A stretch of 41,663 bases of DNA from Candidatus Cloacimonadota bacterium (GTDB lineage Bacteria > Cloacimonadota > Cloacimonadia > Cloacimonadales > Cloacimonadaceae): positions 1-41,663 of the forward strand of contig JARRCD010000004.1 of NCBI GenBank assembly GCA_029982875.1. Direction: 5' to 3'. The stretch's first letter is position 1, and every line of letters begins with the position of its first letter. This document shows, piece after piece, positions 7,113 through 16,685 of this stretch. The position numbers and the translations under genes are program-made. A model generated the notes under the pieces. That model had not been told where the DNA came from and did no database searches. It worked only from the letters and a program-made list of their open reading frames with translations.

Positions 7113-9142
7113 AGCTTCACCTCCAGCGAATCGATAAAGCTCTCGATATTGTATAAAGCTGCCACACTCCAGGCCTGAGCGGGTGCACCTTTGGGAAAGT
7201 GGGGATTCTCTCCATCCCATACTTCGGCCACTGAGGCGATGTGACCCCTCATAAAGCCATTACGCAATACCTGCACAAAATCTCCCAAGCTCTCGGCCAA
7301 TTCCTGCTCGGATTTTTCCGTTCCGTAAACCTTGAGATAGAGTCCGCAAAAAGGTCCCAGCAACCAAGCCCACACACTTCCATTGTGATAGCTGAGGTCA
7401 CGTTCTCTCTGAGTTCCGTAATACTTTTTACGAAAGCGGGGATCTTTGGGACTCAGAGTTCTGATTCCATAGAAGGTATAGAGCTCACTGAAGCAGCGTT
7501 GAAAAACTTGTTTCATGATAGCTTTATCCACTATCTGCCAAGGCAGGGATAAGGCAATCAGAACATTAGGGCGCATCTCATTGATAGGCTTATCCCCTTC
7601 CAGGCGATCGGCCAGCTCCGTGCCATTCCAGAATTTGGCAAACGCAGATTTCACCTTATCCTTGAGTTTGAGATACTGCTGCTTGGCCTTGTATGATTTG
7701 GCGGTCCCGCTATATCTTTGGCACATATCTTCATAAGAGGCAAGCGCATTGTACCACAGAGCGTTGATCTCCACCGGAGCTCCCCAGCGGGGGGTGACTG
7801 CTTTGCCATCAATGCGAACGTCCATCCAGGTAGCATGCGCAAAATTCGGTTGCAGCTCGATTAGGCCGTCCTCACGGATATCAAAGGGATGTTCCTTTTG
7901 CGCTAAAAGGGATTTGAAGATATTCTCAGTCAGGTGTATCACTTCTTTCCAATATCCGGGACTCTGCTTTTTCTTCCCCAACTTCCACAGCAGAATGATG
8001 TACCAAAGAGTGGCATCTATGCTATCATAATTTGCCTCTCGGCCCGTTTCCGCAAACATATTGGGAATCAAGCCATCTTTGATATGACGACTGTAATTGC
8101 GGAGGATTTTTTCCACTTTATCAAGGTTATTGGGCGTGTGTAAAAGCGCATTGAGAACCACCATAGTATCTCTGCCCCAGGGACCGTAAAAGGGATAACC
8201 AGCCACGATGTCGTCATCAGTAACAAAATCCAACAAGGCAAATTCCAGAATCTGCAGATAGCTCTTGCGCTCAAAGAGGATATTATCATTATAATCCAGA
8301 CTTGAAAGGAGGCTCCCCTCCGCATTGCTTTGCTTGGGATAATCACAGGCTTTGGGGAGCCCGGCATAGCGGTCGGTGATGCGGGAGATTACTTTTTGAG
8401 GGTCTTCAATCTCAGAGTCTGAAAATAGCAAAGCATTGGATTCGTTCGGAGCCAGATCAAAGCTTACCTGAAAGAGACTGATCTGATCGCCAATGCCCTC
8501 ATATCCGCTCATTACTTCCCAAGGATAATAGACGTTATAATATACATAGCGGTTGGAGATTACTTCCCCGTGCATCACGGCGCAATGAACGGCAAGTCCG
8601 GTATCGGAACGCTGAGCAGAAAAGGTGCTGAATTCCTTATCATTCTTGATATCAGTAAAAAAGTCGAGGTAATCCAGACTTCCGTGGGGATTGATGTCAT
8701 GATGCGAACAGAGCGTATATTTGGGATGAAATTCGAAGTGCAAACGGTGTTGACCCAAATTGGTATATTTCACCATCGTGGTATTTGTCTCTTGGTCCAT
8801 CATGATTTCTTTGAGAATAAGGATCTCATCCTGATGCGGAAGAGCCGAATATAAGAAGCCAGGATATGGCCGCAGCCAGGGTTTTACTAAGTGCAAAAAT
8901 CCCTCTGGATAGATGCAATTGCTATAGTTATTACTATCCAAATGAATGGTTTCGCCTCGCCATTCCACGGTCTCTTCGATCCCTGCCACCAGATGATGGC
9001 GATTGAATTTGCTGTCACTGGAGATTAACAAACCATGATACTTACGCTGATTGATCAAATTTCCAGTTCCCAACGCATAAGCTCCAAACTTGTTCGTTAA
9101 AATCCATTCATGGTGATGGGTCTCCATGAAGTAGTTATTCAT
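7109..9142 (-). CDS. glycogen debranching enzyme, amylo-alpha-1,6-glucosidase type (GH133)
   Basis: The protein has 677 residues. An N-terminal beta-rich GDE_N-type domain (about 10-240; it opens with TNKFGAYALGTG and RKYHGLLI) is followed by a (alpha/alpha)6 barrel (about 290-670). The barrel carries GPWGRDTMV, NYDSIDATLWY (catalytic acid region), YHNGSVWAW and SVAEVWDGENPHFPKGAPAQ (cut here at the Gln; catalytic base region). It removes alpha-1,6 branches from glycogen. It is the first gene of the six-gene run and has a good promoter at 9181-9208 and a GGGGG ribosome site. The next gene overlaps its stop by 4 nt. Confidence 0.94.
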   Translation of the reverse strand: MNNYFMETHHHEWILTNKFGAYALGTGNLINQRKYHGLLISSDSKFNRHHLVAGIEETVEWRGETIHLDSNNYSNCIYPEGFLHLVKPWLRPYPGFLYSALPHQDEILILKEIMMDQETNTTMVKYTNLGQHRLHFEFHPKYTLCSHHDINPHGSLDYLDFFTDIKNDKEFSTFSAQRSDTGLAVHCAVMHGEVISNRYVYYNVYYPWEVMSGYEGIGDQISLFQVSFDLAPNESNALLFSDSEIEDPQKVISRITDRYAGLPKACDYPKQSNAEGSLLSSLDYNDNILFERKSYLQILEFALLDFVTDDDIVAGYPFYGPWGRDTMVVLNALLHTPNNLDKVEKILRNYSRHIKDGLIPNMFAETGREANYDSIDATLWYIILLWKLGKKKQSPGYWKEVIHLTENIFKSLLAQKEHPFDIREDGLIELQPNFAHATWMDVRIDGKAVTPRWGAPVEINALWYNALASYEDMCQRYSGTAKSYKAKQQYLKLKDKVKSAFAKFWNGTELADRLEGDKPINEMRPNVLIALSLPWQIVDKAIMKQVFQRCFSELYTFYGIRTLSPKDPRFRKKYYGTQRERDLSYHNGSVWAWLLGPFCGLYLKVYGTEKSEQELAESLGDFVQVLRNGFMRGHIASVAEVWDGENPHFPKGAPAQAWSVAALYNIESFIDSLEVKL

Positions 9143-9180
9143 TAAACCCCCTAATGCTAAGAATCATACTTTATGTGTAA

Positions 9181-9208
9181 ATTATTTCAATAGTATCAAA
9201 TCCGTCAA
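9181..9208 (-). promoter_or_regulatory. promoter of the glycogen/regulator/tsaD run
   Basis: Read on the minus strand, TTGACG (9208-9203) and AATAAT (9186-9181) are separated by 16 nt. The start of transcription would be about 30 nt before the GH133 ATG at 9142. The intervening leader contains the AGGGGG ribosome site. I see no other promoter between 9142 and 1256. Confidence 0.6.
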
Positions 9209-9241
9209 GTTAAATTATCTTTACATGCAGTAAAGTACAAC

Positions 9242-9308
9242 TGAGTCTGTTCAAAAGCACAACCATCTTCAGCTTCCCTGGTTTTCTTGGTGCAAAGCAG
9301 GTCGGCAT
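9242..9308 (+). repeat. dispersed repeat module A (copy 1)
   Basis: This roughly 70-bp sequence (it includes AGCACAACCATCTTCAG and GCAAAGCAGGTCGGC) occurs again reverse-complemented at 41204-41277 with moderate divergence and small gaps. It lies in the 377-bp gap between gdhA and the GH133 gene. Together with the heptamers and module B that follow, it forms a composite element. Confidence 0.75.
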
Positions 9309-9309
9309 T

Positions 9310-9344
9310 CCGTTATCCGTTATCCGTTATCCGTTATGCGTTAT
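9310..9344 (+). repeat. 7-bp tandem repeat CCGTTAT/GCGTTAT, five units
   Basis: Four CCGTTAT units and one GCGTTAT unit are in perfect register. Similar arrays lie at 14395-14429, 29240-29389, 41050-41072 and 41131-41153. The period of seven does not preserve reading frame, so it is not coding. Here the array sits between modules A and B of a composite repeat. Confidence 0.92.
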
Positions 9345-9345
9345 C

Positions 9346-9420
9346 CCCGAGTCCCATCGGGACGGCATATTTATCTGCATAATGCACAATATCTAAAATA
9401 CCGTTCCTCCAGAACTCAGG
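9346..9420 (+). repeat. dispersed repeat module B (copy 1), 75 bp
   Basis: Aligned without gaps to the reverse complement of 40921-40995, I count 9 differences over 75 positions. The left end can form a small hairpin (CCCG...CGGG) in both copies. It contains GGGACGGCATATTTATCTGC, identical in the two copies. Confidence 0.88.
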
Positions 9421-9474
9421 CTTGTCAAGTCTGCACTTGGGGTCGATATTTGCGCCCTTCGCATCATCAAACAA

Positions 9475-9500
9475 ATAAGGCGAGATTTCTCCCGCCTTAT
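9475..9500 (-). terminator. intrinsic terminator of gdhA
   Basis: ATAAGGCG at 9475-9482 pairs perfectly with CGCCTTAT at 9493-9500. On the minus strand, the direction of gdhA, the stem is followed by a T-rich tail (TTATTTGTTTG). It lies 20 nt beyond the gdhA stop. Confidence 0.75.
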
Positions 9501-9519
9501 ATGCTTTTTAGAGGATTAA

Positions 9520-10875
<1,356 letters not shown>

Positions 10876-10892
10876 TTATTTTGTTTTTTACC

Positions 10893-10920
10893 AAAATAAA
10901 TTCAGGCACTTTTATGTCAA
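10893..10920 (-). promoter_or_regulatory. promoter of gdhA
   Basis: On the minus strand a perfect TTGACA (10920-10915) is followed after 16 nt by TATTTT (10898-10893). The leader ends with TGGAGGAAT just before the gdhA ATG at 10857. Confidence 0.6.
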
Positions 10921-10991
10921 GCAAATCCAGACTATTTATCCCTTTTATATCGGGAAAGCAGGGGCATCTTCTGATTGTAAATTTGTTTAAC

Positions 10992-11008
10992 GATTGCTAA
11001 ATGCAATC
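10992..11008. promoter_or_regulatory. inverted repeat GATTGC-TAAAT-GCAATC upstream of nadE
   Basis: This perfect 6-bp palindrome with a 5-nt spacer lies about 110 nt upstream of the nadE start, in the gap between the divergent gdhA and nadE genes. It could be an operator for either gene. I do not recognise it as a known NAD-regulon site. The remainder of this 258-bp gap holds only the gdhA promoter. Confidence 0.35.
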
Positions 11009-11115
11009 TCCTTGCATCTTGGGATCAAATTTTTCAGCACCAAATCTGGAGATTTTTCTTGACCTGAGAGCTGCTGATTGGTTCTTGTCACATAGTAAAT
11101 ATATGGAGAATGAGC

Positions 11116-11877
11116 ATGAGAAAGATCGATATCGCTACAGAAATTGATAAAATATCGGCGTTTTTGCGAGACTATCTGCAGGCCAGTGGATTGGGGAAGT
11201 ACATCATTGGGATTTCTGGTGGAATTGATAGCGCTTTATCTGCCGCTCTGGCCGTACAAGGACTTGGCCCGGAAAATGTATGCGCAGTTTTGATGCCTTA
11301 TAAAGGCAGCCATCCCGATAGTACTGCAGATGCCATCTTGCTCTGTGCACACCTAAATATCCACTATGAAACTGTAGATATTTCTCCTCTGGTGGATGCC
11401 TATTTTGACCGTTACGAACCGAAAGCAGATAATCTGCGGCGAGGGAACATGATGGCACGCCTCCGAATGTGTGTGCTATACGATCTCTCTGCCAAATATC
11501 ATGCTTTAGTCTTGGGCACCAGCAATCAAAGCGAGCTGATGACAGGGTATTTTACTCAATATGGAGATTCTGCCGCCGCCATAGAACCGCTTGGCCAGCT
11601 CTATAAATCCGAGGTCAAAGCTATGGCAAAAAGCCTGGGATTGCCCGCCAAGATTATCGATAAGACTCCCACCGCAGATTTATGGCCCAATCAATCTGAT
11701 GAGGCTGAAATGGGCCTTAGCTATGCCGAATTGGATGAAATCCTCTGGGCAATTAGAAATAAGGCTGAGCTGGGAAGCTTTGATCAGTCTCAGGTGCAGA
11801 TAGTAAACCGTCTGATAGCACGCAGTGCTTTCAAACGCTGTCCAGCTCCGATGCCGGAGGCTCCATGCTCTCTTTAA
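11116..11877 (+). CDS. nadE: NH3-dependent NAD synthetase
   Basis: NadE converts nicotinic acid adenine dinucleotide to NAD with ATP and ammonia. The ATP-binding loop SGGIDS lies at 34-39 of the chosen start. Further landmarks are GTSNQSELMTGYFTQYGD, which contributes to the nucleotide site, and the flexible loop TPTADLWPNQSDE. At 253 residues there is no glutaminase (nitrilase) domain, so free ammonia is the expected donor. I chose the second ATG (11116) because GGAGA lies 7 nt before it; the ATG at 11110 sits too close to that site. The stop overlaps the next gene by 13 nt. Confidence 0.95.
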   Translation: MRKIDIATEIDKISAFLRDYLQASGLGKYIIGISGGIDSALSAALAVQGLGPENVCAVLMPYKGSHPDSTADAILLCAHLNIHYETVDISPLVDAYFDRYEPKADNLRRGNMMARLRMCVLYDLSAKYHALVLGTSNQSELMTGYFTQYGDSAAAIEPLGQLYKSEVKAMAKSLGLPAKIIDKTPTADLWPNQSDEAEMGLSYAELDEILWAIRNKAELGSFDQSQVQIVNRLIARSAFKRCPAPMPEAPCSL

Positions 11878-13040
11878 GCCGCAAAGACCGTTGCAAGAAT
11901 TGTCATACCGAACGGGCATTAAGACTCTGCCCCAGAAAGAACAAGGGTCTGTGCTGGAAATGTTGCAATGAATTGCGAATTGATCTCAATTGCCCCGAAA
12001 GCTGCCCGTATGCTCCAAAACTCGAAAAAGAAAGCCTCTTCCCGTCCTTTAAGGCGGATAACAATCACGAAGCCGTGCAAGCCATCAGATACTACATCGA
12101 TATCTGGATCAACAAGCCCAGCAAGGCGTTCCAGGATCTCAGCCCCAAAGAACTGGCCGATAAGGATCAAACTGCGGTTTTGGAGCTCCTGAGTGACTAT
12201 CAATATCCGGGGAACTTTCCGGTAGATTATCTGATGCAAAAGCTGGGACTTGCCTATGAAACTGAAGCTGAGGTTCATAGCGCGGAAGATATCGCTGCTC
12301 AATACCTTGATCTGATCATCGCACTGGATTTTGACAAGCTGCGTGAGCTAACCTTGAACCAAGCTCAGATCAAGGACTTGGATACTAGATATGCGAGGCT
12401 GATCCAAGCCATCCCCTTTTACAAAAAGCTCCGGCACTATAGCTTCATTCATAGCGGGCTTTCCGAAGATGGAGCTCAGAGCATTGTCTTTGTGGAGTTT
12501 AATTACCGCACGGAATACTGCTTCATCCTCCGCAACGTAGACAAGACCTGGTATATGCGGCAGAGTATAAATGGCAATCCCGGCTTATATTTCAAACAGA
12601 ATGAACTCTATCAAAAAATAGCCTCTCTTTTGGGGCAAGGGAAAGACGAAAGTGCATACAATGAGATCTCGGAAGCCTTACGCAGTTTCCCGGATAGCGC
12701 AGATTTGTACTATTACAAAGCTCTGTATTGGCTTCTGGTAAAACAAAATGCGAAGGCAAAGGAAGATTTTCTGAATTCCATTGCTTTGGACAATACATTC
12801 ACCCCTCCCTATATGCATCTGGGTCTGCAATATCTAAATGAGAAAGACTATAAAGAAGCAAAACTCTGGTTTGCCGCTCTGGTGCAGCTCGAACCTGATA
12901 ATGCCGATGCCATCAATAACCTGGCTATTGCACATCTGGCCGATGGTGATAAAGCACATGCTCTTAGACTTTGGCAAGAAATCCTGAAAAAATTCCCTGG
13001 CCATGAGATGGCAAAGAAGAATCTGGAACTATATGGATAA
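11865..13040 (+). CDS. Cys-cluster plus TPR repeat protein, function unknown
   Basis: The first 50 residues contain eight cysteines (C10, C13, C22, C30, C33, C34, C43, C47), two of them in CxxC pairs, suggesting a small zinc-binding head. A middle region (about 60-250) has no recognised domain. The last 130 residues hold about three tetratricopeptide repeats (for example SADLYYYKALYWLLV, TPPYMHLGLQYLNEKD and ADAINNLAIAHLADGD). No signal peptide is seen, so it should be cytoplasmic. GGAGG precedes the ATG by 4 nt within the end of nadE. Overlap with nadE (13 nt) and ribD (8 nt) places it in one operon with two cofactor genes. I do not recognise an orthologue. Confidence 0.85.
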   Translation: MLSLSRKDRCKNCHTERALRLCPRKNKGLCWKCCNELRIDLNCPESCPYAPKLEKESLFPSFKADNNHEAVQAIRYYIDIWINKPSKAFQDLSPKELADKDQTAVLELLSDYQYPGNFPVDYLMQKLGLAYETEAEVHSAEDIAAQYLDLIIALDFDKLRELTLNQAQIKDLDTRYARLIQAIPFYKKLRHYSFIHSGLSEDGAQSIVFVEFNYRTEYCFILRNVDKTWYMRQSINGNPGLYFKQNELYQKIASLLGQGKDESAYNEISEALRSFPDSADLYYYKALYWLLVKQNAKAKEDFLNSIALDNTFTPPYMHLGLQYLNEKDYKEAKLWFAALVQLEPDNADAINNLAIAHLADGDKAHALRLWQEILKKFPGHEMAKKNLELYG

Positions 13041-14115
13041 GTATTATCTCAAATTGGCTATCCATGCGGCTGAACGCTCACGCGGCAAATGCTCCCCCAA
13101 TCCATTTGTCGGTGCTGTGATCGTAAAAGACGGCAAGATCGTGGGCGAAGGCAATACCCAACCCTATGGCTATGACCATGCTGAAATGGTCGCGATCAAG
13201 CAAGCTAAAGATCAATGCCGGGGTGCCACGCTGTATGTAAGCCTCGAGCCTTGCTGTCACTATGGCAAGACCCCGCCTTGTACCGATGCCATCATTCAAG
13301 CGGGCCTTGCGAGGGTGGTAATCGGCATTATGGACCCCAATCCCCTGGTATCGGGAAAGGGGATCAAGGCTCTCAAAGATGCGGGAATCGAGGTTGAATA
13401 TGGCTATTTTGAACGAGAGATTACAGAACAACTCGAATACTATCTCTGTTATATCAAGCAACATCGGCCTTTTGTGATCTGGAAATGCGCTCAATCCTTG
13501 GATGGTAAATACGCGGCCAGCGATGGCAGTTCCCAATGGATATCCAATCCCGCAGCACGCAAGTATGTACACAAAGTCCGCTCTCAGGTAGAAGTAGTGC
13601 TGGCGGGGCTCAAAAGTGTGAGTGAGGACGATGCCATGCTCAATGTCAGAGGTCTGCGCCAGGCCAAACAACCTTTGAGACTAATATTGGATCCCTTTCT
13701 GGAGATTTCGCTCTCTTCCCGATTCGTAGCCAGCGCTAAGGAATATCCCGCCATGATCATGTATCATCAAGCAGACCCCGCTAAATGCGAAGCCTTAAAA
13801 GCAGCGGGGATTGAACTGAAACAGATCAAAGCTTACAAAGACGAATTGGACCTGCAGGAAGTGATGGCTGCACTATTTGAAATGAAACTCTATTCCGTAT
13901 TGCTGGAAACTGGGAATCGCTTGAGCGAGGCTTTCTGGAAAGCTGGCTTGGTAGATAAATGCATGATCTTTTACGGCAATATGATCCTGGGAGGCGATAA
14001 ATCCCTCTTCCGTAATTTTGACAGACACAATATCGATCACGCAATTCATCTGGAGAGAATTAAAGTCAAACGTCTGCAGGATAATATACTCGTTACCGGA
14101 TATCCTCTTCTGTAA
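13033..14115 (+). CDS. ribD: bifunctional riboflavin biosynthesis deaminase/reductase RibD
   Basis: RibD carries out the second and third steps of riboflavin synthesis: deamination of the diaminopyrimidine and NADPH-dependent reduction of the ribosyl group. The N-terminal deaminase (1-145) has HAE (H49, E51) and PCCHYGKTPPC (zinc ligands C74 and C83). The C-terminal reductase (about 150-360) begins at RPFVIWKCAQSLDGK. The length of 360 residues from ATG 13033 is typical. A start 30 nt upstream is possible, but 13033 aligns with the usual N-terminus (YYLKLAIHAAERSRG). It overlaps the TPR gene stop by 8 nt. No other rib genes are in the window. Confidence 0.96.
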   Translation: MDKYYLKLAIHAAERSRGKCSPNPFVGAVIVKDGKIVGEGNTQPYGYDHAEMVAIKQAKDQCRGATLYVSLEPCCHYGKTPPCTDAIIQAGLARVVIGIMDPNPLVSGKGIKALKDAGIEVEYGYFEREITEQLEYYLCYIKQHRPFVIWKCAQSLDGKYAASDGSSQWISNPAARKYVHKVRSQVEVVLAGLKSVSEDDAMLNVRGLRQAKQPLRLILDPFLEISLSSRFVASAKEYPAMIMYHQADPAKCEALKAAGIELKQIKAYKDELDLQEVMAALFEMKLYSVLLETGNRLSEAFWKAGLVDKCMIFYGNMILGGDKSLFRNFDRHNIDHAIHLERIKVKRLQDNILVTGYPLL

Positions 14116-14293
14116 ATCATCCGGACTCTTCAGACATATAGTTTGCATAGCATTTGACTCTCCTCCAAACTATGAAGCTTGGGCAATTCACCCCATACCT
14201 GTAACGCAACCAAGCCCGGCATCTCAAAACATATGGCTCAATCCGGCTTGATGAACCAGTTTCCTCTGCTGGCTTATGCAGCTCCTATGCACC

Positions 14294-14324
14294 TCCTGAG
14301 CACCTCTTGAGCCGGGGCTCAGGA
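14294..14324. repeat. hairpin TCCTGAGC...GCTCAGGA containing a dispersed 16-mer
   Basis: TCCTGAGC (14294-14301) pairs with GCTCAGGA (14317-14324). The right side, GAGCCGGGGCTCAGGA (14309-14324), recurs exactly at 35431-35446, also in a convergent gap. The 16-mer has its own inner hairpin GAGCC/GGCTC. It may be a small repeat used at gene ends. Confidence 0.55.
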
Positions 14325-14394
14325 AGTCTTTGAGTAGTGCTTGGGAGGGACCCAGGAAAGCGGCTATGATCAGAGGGAGGGGGCGTTGCATTAT

Positions 14395-14429
14395 CCGTTA
14401 TGCGTTATCCGTTATCCGTTATGCGTTAT
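14395..14429 (+). repeat. 7-bp tandem repeat CCGTTAT/GCGTTAT, five units
   Basis: The units are C, G, C, C, G at the first base, in the same orientation as at 9310-9344. No module A or B is seen beside this array. Confidence 0.9.
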
Positions 14430-14512
14430 GGATCGCGGGGTTCATATCCTGAGCTATAAGCTGCCACCCTCATTTGGTTTTTGACCCACTCACAACTCTA
14501 CCACTCACCACT

Positions 14513-16672
14513 TTATTTGCGCGAAAACTCAAAGATATCGTAATCATAGCCTAAGGATAGCATCGCGTTGACCTTGTGTCTTTCATTGATCGCGAATTGA
14601 ACGCGCAGGGGTGCTACCATAGTTTTATAACCGATTCCGGCATAGACGCAGTATTCGCTTTCTATGGGTTGATCCAAAAGGCGCTCTTCATCATAAGTAA
14701 GACCCTGAATTCCGGTCTGCAGATGCAGATTCCTGATCGGTTGCAAAGTAAAACCCAATTCATAAACCAAATAATGCGACGCACTAACTTCATAGCGGGA
14801 ATAGCCTTTAAAGCCATCAATACCACCGATGGCAAAGGGATCAAACTTATCAGAGGGCGTGGAATCAAAATATGTAGCGCCATTGAGGCCCAGCTTGAGA
14901 CTCAGGTTTTTTATGATCGGGATATATCCATCTGCCTCGGCACGCAAGCTGTTATACACATAATCGGAAAGCTCGTCATCTCTGGCAAAATTTAGCTTCC
15001 CCATGACCCTTGCCCCGCTATAGGGAAAATTGTAGTCATCCAAACTCTCATGGTATGCCTTTAGTCCGATTCCACTCACAGCATACTGTCGCGGTGGCAT
15101 ATTAGATTCTGAAATCCCGCGATATAATCTGGTATTGCTATGATAGAAAAAGAACTCTGCAATAGCGATATTATTTGTAAAGAGTCCTAATCCTGTAGTA
15201 GCTCCCCATTCCAAGGACCTCACGCTATTGATCTGGTAGTGATCTGAATTGTAACCATATAAGGTTTTCTCATTGATGTAAGGGAAAATGCGGTAATAAA
15301 TACCCCAAAAATCGCCGAAGTTTTTTACATAGTCTATATTCAGTTCGTTTTTCCCGCCCAGGAGTACAGCCGCCAGAAATTTGGAATTTTTGAGGAAAAC
15401 ATTATCTATACTAAGGATGGCACTGGCAGTGAGTTTTTCTACATCGTTGTAGGTAGTATTGAGAGCGATAGTTTTCGGCTCGCGTTCACGGACATGGATA
15501 TTTAATAAATAGCTTCCTTCGTCTAAGGGTTTGAGATCGGGATACAGGACATTGAAATACTGTGAATTCCAAGCTGTGCGGCAAGCTTGGATCAGCTCTT
15601 GGCGGGTGTAAGTATTTCCTGTATGTAATCCTGAATATTCTCTGATCTTGGCTGAGCTAAGATTGGTATTTCCAATCACTTCGATCTGGCTGATCTTAAA
15701 ACTATCCCAGTGAGGATCAAGCTTTTCTTTAGCTTCGGCGAAAGAGATCCCGGCCATAGACTTAAAAGCCCTGATCTCGGCAAGATGCTCGCGGGCATAG
15801 TTTTCTCCAATGCTGATAATCTCATCGATATAGCGAAAATCACTGGAAGAATACTGCAAGAGGTCAGGCTCGAGCAAGAAGTCGCATTGATCAAGATCTA
15901 CACTTAGATTTCGGGTAACTCCGATATTAATGGTTTGATCCAAAATATCTACAAAGCTTTTAATTTGGTCTGCGGTCCTCAGGGAAGAATTTACCTTGAT
16001 GCCAATTACCAGCTCGGCCCCCATGTTTCTAACCTGTTCAATGGGCAGATTCTGGGAAATCCCTCCATCAATATAGAAGTTATCACCCACTTGGAAGGGA
16101 GGGAGGATACTTGGAATAGATACAGAAGCTCGTAAAGCTTGCAAAAGAGAGCCGTTATTAAAGACTTTAGGCTCTCCGGTAACCAGATCTGTAGCCACGC
16201 AATTAAAAGCAATGGGAAATTGAGAAAAATCCTGAATTGTAGCGGCCCCAGCGACAAGCTGAAAGAGCTGGAGATTGAGGGAATTTACCTTAAATACGGC
16301 CGAAGGGAGCTGGGGAGTCCACCTGTTATCGAGTTCAAATACCACATTTCCGTATTCTGACCATCTTTTCTGACCTATATACAGATTTCGTCTACTGATC
16401 GTATCTTGAAAGAGCTCTGTCCAATCAATTGAGGTAGCGATTTCCTCAATCTCTGATGCCGAATAACCCATGGCATACAAAGCTCCGATAATCGCCCCGA
16501 TACTGGTGCCGGATATACACTCAGGGCGCAATCCCTCTTCTTCCAGAACCTTCAATATGCCGATATGAGCAAAGCCGCGCGCCCCGCCCCCCGATAAAGC
16601 GTAACCCACCTTTTGGGCAAAAACGCTGCTTAGGATCATCAATATGGTGATAACAAGGCTTATTTTTTTCAT
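14513..16672 (-). CDS. patatin-like phospholipase fused to POTRA and Omp85-type barrel
   Basis: A signal peptide (1-19, ending SVFA) precedes a patatin domain (about 20-320): oxyanion loop GGGARG (28-33), nucleophile S57 in GTSIG, and catalytic D202 in YIDGG. One POTRA-like domain follows (about 325-400, KISQIEVIGNTNLSSAKI). The rest to 719 is a 16-strand-type beta barrel resembling BamA/TamA. This layout matches type Vd (PlpD-like) patatins, in which the barrel sits in the outer membrane. The lipase substrate is unknown. The ATG has no clear ribosome site and follows the LiaF-like gene by 13 nt, so coupled translation is possible. Confidence 0.93.
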   Translation of the reverse strand: MKKISLVITILMILSSVFAQKVGYALSGGGARGFAHIGILKVLEEEGLRPECISGTSIGAIIGALYAMGYSASEIEEIATSIDWTELFQDTISRRNLYIGQKRWSEYGNVVFELDNRWTPQLPSAVFKVNSLNLQLFQLVAGAATIQDFSQFPIAFNCVATDLVTGEPKVFNNGSLLQALRASVSIPSILPPFQVGDNFYIDGGISQNLPIEQVRNMGAELVIGIKVNSSLRTADQIKSFVDILDQTINIGVTRNLSVDLDQCDFLLEPDLLQYSSSDFRYIDEIISIGENYAREHLAEIRAFKSMAGISFAEAKEKLDPHWDSFKISQIEVIGNTNLSSAKIREYSGLHTGNTYTRQELIQACRTAWNSQYFNVLYPDLKPLDEGSYLLNIHVREREPKTIALNTTYNDVEKLTASAILSIDNVFLKNSKFLAAVLLGGKNELNIDYVKNFGDFWGIYYRIFPYINEKTLYGYNSDHYQINSVRSLEWGATTGLGLFTNNIAIAEFFFYHSNTRLYRGISESNMPPRQYAVSGIGLKAYHESLDDYNFPYSGARVMGKLNFARDDELSDYVYNSLRAEADGYIPIIKNLSLKLGLNGATYFDSTPSDKFDPFAIGGIDGFKGYSRYEVSASHYLVYELGFTLQPIRNLHLQTGIQGLTYDEERLLDQPIESEYCVYAGIGYKTMVAPLRVQFAINERHKVNAMLSLGYDYDIFEFSRK

Positions 16673-16685
16673 TATTTAAGTAAAC

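Larger units (their letters stand above)
14116..14512. other. convergent intergenic region, 397 bp, repeats only
   Basis: This gap separates the ends of ribD and the patatin gene. It holds a long-looped inverted repeat (ATAGTTTG at 14138, CAAACTAT at 14166) that could be a weak terminator, a hairpin at 14294-14324, and a five-unit heptamer array at 14395-14429. Near 14496-14513 a sequence reverse-complementary to GAGTGGTAGAG recalls the microsatellite at 28665-28739. I see no gene. Confidence 0.7.

Noticed and set aside
9242-9420. Insertion sequence or transposon end
   Set aside because: No transposase frame, no terminal inverted repeats and no target duplication can be seen; it is listed as a composite repeat instead.
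11040-11100. nadE promoter around TTGACC (11059)
   Set aside because: No acceptable -10 hexamer lies 16-18 nt downstream, so I did not list it.
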